Source: Bacillota bacterium
GTDB lineage: Bacteria > Bacillota > Clostridia > Christensenellales > CAG-138
Reading direction: 5' to 3'
Length of the DNA: 6,602 nt
Assembly: GCA_023393045.1 (NCBI GenBank)
Contig: JAEWMV010000168.1
Coordinates: 1-6,602, forward strand
In this document: positions 5,263-6,602 of the stretch, piece after piece
How positions within the stretch are numbered: the stretch's first letter is position 1
Layout: the number at the start of each line of letters is the position of its first letter
Notes under the pieces: model-generated
What the model saw: only the letters and a program-made list of their open reading frames with translations
The model's database searches: none
What the model was told of the DNA's origin: nothing
Made by a program: the position numbers and the translations under genes

Positions 5263-5993
5263 GCGTCCCCCTCCCACTCGTATAAAAGCATCGCCAGCAC
5301 AGCAGGGCCTGCCGTTTCCGTACGAAGGATGCGCGGCCCCAGCGTCACGCTCAGCGCGCCCTTATCGCGAAGCAACTTCGCCTCGGCCGCGTCAAAACCG
5401 CCCTCCGGCCCGATGAGGACGGCGGCGGTCCCGCGCTTGTCAGCCGCGCGCAGAGCCTTTTTGAACGTCGCTTCCCTCTCCCCTTCATAGGGCATGAAAA
5501 ACGCGTCGTAGGCAGCGGGATCGATCTCCTCCACGCCGACAAGGCCGCACACTTCGGGGACGATGCCCCTGCCGCATTGTTTGGCGGCTTCGTAGGCGAC
5601 CCGCTGATAGCGTGGCAGCTTTTTTTCAAATTCCTTTTTCGTCAGGCGCACGACGCTTCGCTTCGCAAGCACGGGCACGACGCGGGATACGCCCAATTCC
5701 ACGCATTTTTGTATGATGGATTCGAGCTTGCCCGCCTTGGGCAGGCCCTGATAGAGCGTCACATGCGCCGCGGGTTCCGCTTCGCAAGGCTTGGAGGAAA
5801 GTATATGAAACAATATGTGTTCTTTTTCGATCTTCTCGATGCGCGCAAAGTAATCCGTGCCTTTTGCGTCGCAGAGCACGGCCTCGTCGCCGCGCGCCAT
5901 GCGAAGCACGCTTGAGATGTGTCGCGCGTCCTCGCCGCCAACACGCGCACACTCCCCTTCGATATCTGTCTTTTTGATAAAGAAGCGGTTCAT
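5259..5993 (-). CDS. rsmE: 16S rRNA (uracil-1498-N3)-methyltransferase
   Basis: The protein has 244 residues, the normal RsmE length. It methylates N3 of U1498 in 16S rRNA near the decoding site. An N-terminal PUA-like RNA-binding domain covers about residues 1-70 (RHISSVLRMARGDEAVLCD). It is followed by a SPOUT-type knotted SAM-binding domain with KAGKLESIIQKCVELGVSRVVPV (86-108), EAAKQCGRGIVPEV (135-148), IGPEGGF (194-200) and LGPRILRTETAGPAVLAM (218-235), all family hallmarks. The ATG at 5993 overlaps the prmA TGA (ATGA), and the TGA overlaps the mtaB ATG in the same way, so all three are likely translationally coupled. This prmA-rsmE-mtaB order is common downstream of dnaK-dnaJ in Firmicutes. 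Confidence 0.97.
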   Translation of the reverse strand: MNRFFIKKTDIEGECARVGGEDARHISSVLRMARGDEAVLCDAKGTDYFARIEKIEKEHILFHILSSKPCEAEPAAHVTLYQGLPKAGKLESIIQKCVELGVSRVVPVLAKRSVVRLTKKEFEKKLPRYQRVAYEAAKQCGRGIVPEVCGLVGVEEIDPAAYDAFFMPYEGEREATFKKALRAADKRGTAAVLIGPEGGFDAAEAKLLRDKGALSVTLGPRILRTETAGPAVLAMLLYEWEGDA

Positions 5994-6602
5994 TTTCTGC
6001 GCCTCGCCGCGAGCTGCCGCCAGTCCTCGTCCGCGTTGATTTCGATGACAGCAAGACCGTTCTCTATAAAAGCGTTCTTCACTTCGTCCAACCGCTCGCC
6101 GATGATGCCGGAGGCGATGAACACGCCGTCCTCCGCAAGAAGGTCGCGCACTATGGGCACAAGCGCGATGACGACCGAGGCCACGATGTTCGCGCTGATA
6201 AGGCCATAGCGGCTTTCTGCGATCTGCACCCTGAGCGAAGCGTCGCCCAGCGCGTCGCCGATGAGGATGTCATAGCGCGAAGAATCGATGCCGTTCATGC
6301 GGGCGTTCTCCGCCGCCACCTTTTCGGCGGTGGGGTCAATGTCCACACATACGGCGTGCTTTGCGCCCAGGAGCAGCGCCGCGATGGCGAGTATGCCGCT
6401 GCCGCAGCCAAGGTCGAGCGCGGCGCAGTCCGGCGTGACATGGCGCTCTATCGCCTCGAGGCACATGCGCGTGGTCTGGTGCGTGCCGGAGCCGAAAGCC
6501 ATGCCCGGGTCGAGGGAGATCACAAGCCTGTCGCCCGCCTCATACTCATTTTCCCACGAGGGGCGGATCAGCAGCCTTTCACCCACGGCAAAAGGTTTGT
6601 AG
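5990..6602 (-). CDS. prmA: Ribosomal protein L11 methyltransferase, C-terminal two thirds (5' end cut by window)
   Basis: The frame is open to the right edge of the window, so the true start lies outside. The visible 203 or so codons begin YKPFAVGERLLIRPSW, a sequence found around residue 110 of complete PrmA proteins (about 310 residues). The GTG at 6586 is the internal Val of that motif, not a start. The methyltransferase domain shows DPGMAFGSGTHQTT, SAM motif I LDLGCGSGILAIAALLLGA, VCVDIDPTAEKVAAENARMNG, and ANIVASV, close to the usual ANILA. PrmA trimethylates ribosomal protein L11 on several amino groups. The sequence ends RRRK then TGA, overlapping the rsmE ATG. In relatives dnaJ is the usual upstream neighbour, which would lie just beyond the window. 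Confidence 0.95.
   Translation of the reverse strand, partial: YKPFAVGERLLIRPSWENEYEAGDRLVISLDPGMAFGSGTHQTTRMCLEAIERHVTPDCAALDLGCGSGILAIAALLLGAKHAVCVDIDPTAEKVAAENARMNGIDSSRYDILIGDALGDASLRVQIAESRYGLISANIVASVVIALVPIVRDLLAEDGVFIASGIIGERLDEVKNAFIENGLAVIEINADEDWRQLAARRRK

Noticed and set aside
6584..6586. GTG as the start codon of prmA
   Set aside because: The codons upstream read YKPFA, completing the conserved PrmA motif, so this GTG is an internal Val and the gene continues past the window edge.

Overview
All recognisable genes lie on the minus strand, so the window reads right to left. The content points to an endospore-forming Firmicute, most likely of the Clostridia, with a fairly GC-rich genome. 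Evidence is the start of a spoIIIA operon, a YlmC/YmxH-type sporulation-associated protein beside nrdR and pgeF, and the Firmicute order prmA-rsmE-mtaB-(HIT)-rpsU. I cannot name a genus.

Right-hand block (about 6602 to 3235), translation and tRNA/rRNA modification: prmA (5' end cut off by the window), rsmE and mtaB are chained by 4-base ATGA stop/start overlaps. A HIT-family (HinT-like) gene follows 15 bases after mtaB. rpsU (ribosomal protein S21, 56 aa) comes next, with a near-consensus sigma-A promoter of its own and an intrinsic terminator after it. In many Firmicutes this set sits downstream of the dnaK operon. yqeY, often found after rpsU, is absent.

Middle block (3195 to 1580): a YlmC/YmxH PRC-barrel protein, then nrdR (repressor of ribonucleotide reductase genes) and pgeF (YfiH/LACC1-type peptidoglycan editing / purine nucleoside enzyme), the last two joined by another ATGA overlap. 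nrdR appears to have its own extended -10 promoter. A sequence resembling a NrdR box lies immediately upstream of that -10, which suggests autoregulation.

Left-hand block (1562 to 1): an unrecognised small membrane protein, spoIIIAA, and the first 43 codons of spoIIIAB (ATGA-overlapped with spoIIIAA). Two RNA/DNA structures stand out. Between pgeF and the membrane-protein gene is a hairpin plus seven T's that looks like an intrinsic terminator, but its 3' arm contains the Shine-Dalgarno sequence of the next gene and its T tract runs directly into the start codon. Before spoIIIAA there is a perfect 7-bp inverted repeat that enters its Shine-Dalgarno sequence, next to a weak candidate sigma-E promoter.

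There is no gene-free stretch longer than about 140 bases. I saw no mobile element, CRISPR array, rRNA or tRNA. The coding content is mostly conserved housekeeping and sporulation genes. The less ordinary material is the small membrane protein and the regulatory sites listed above.
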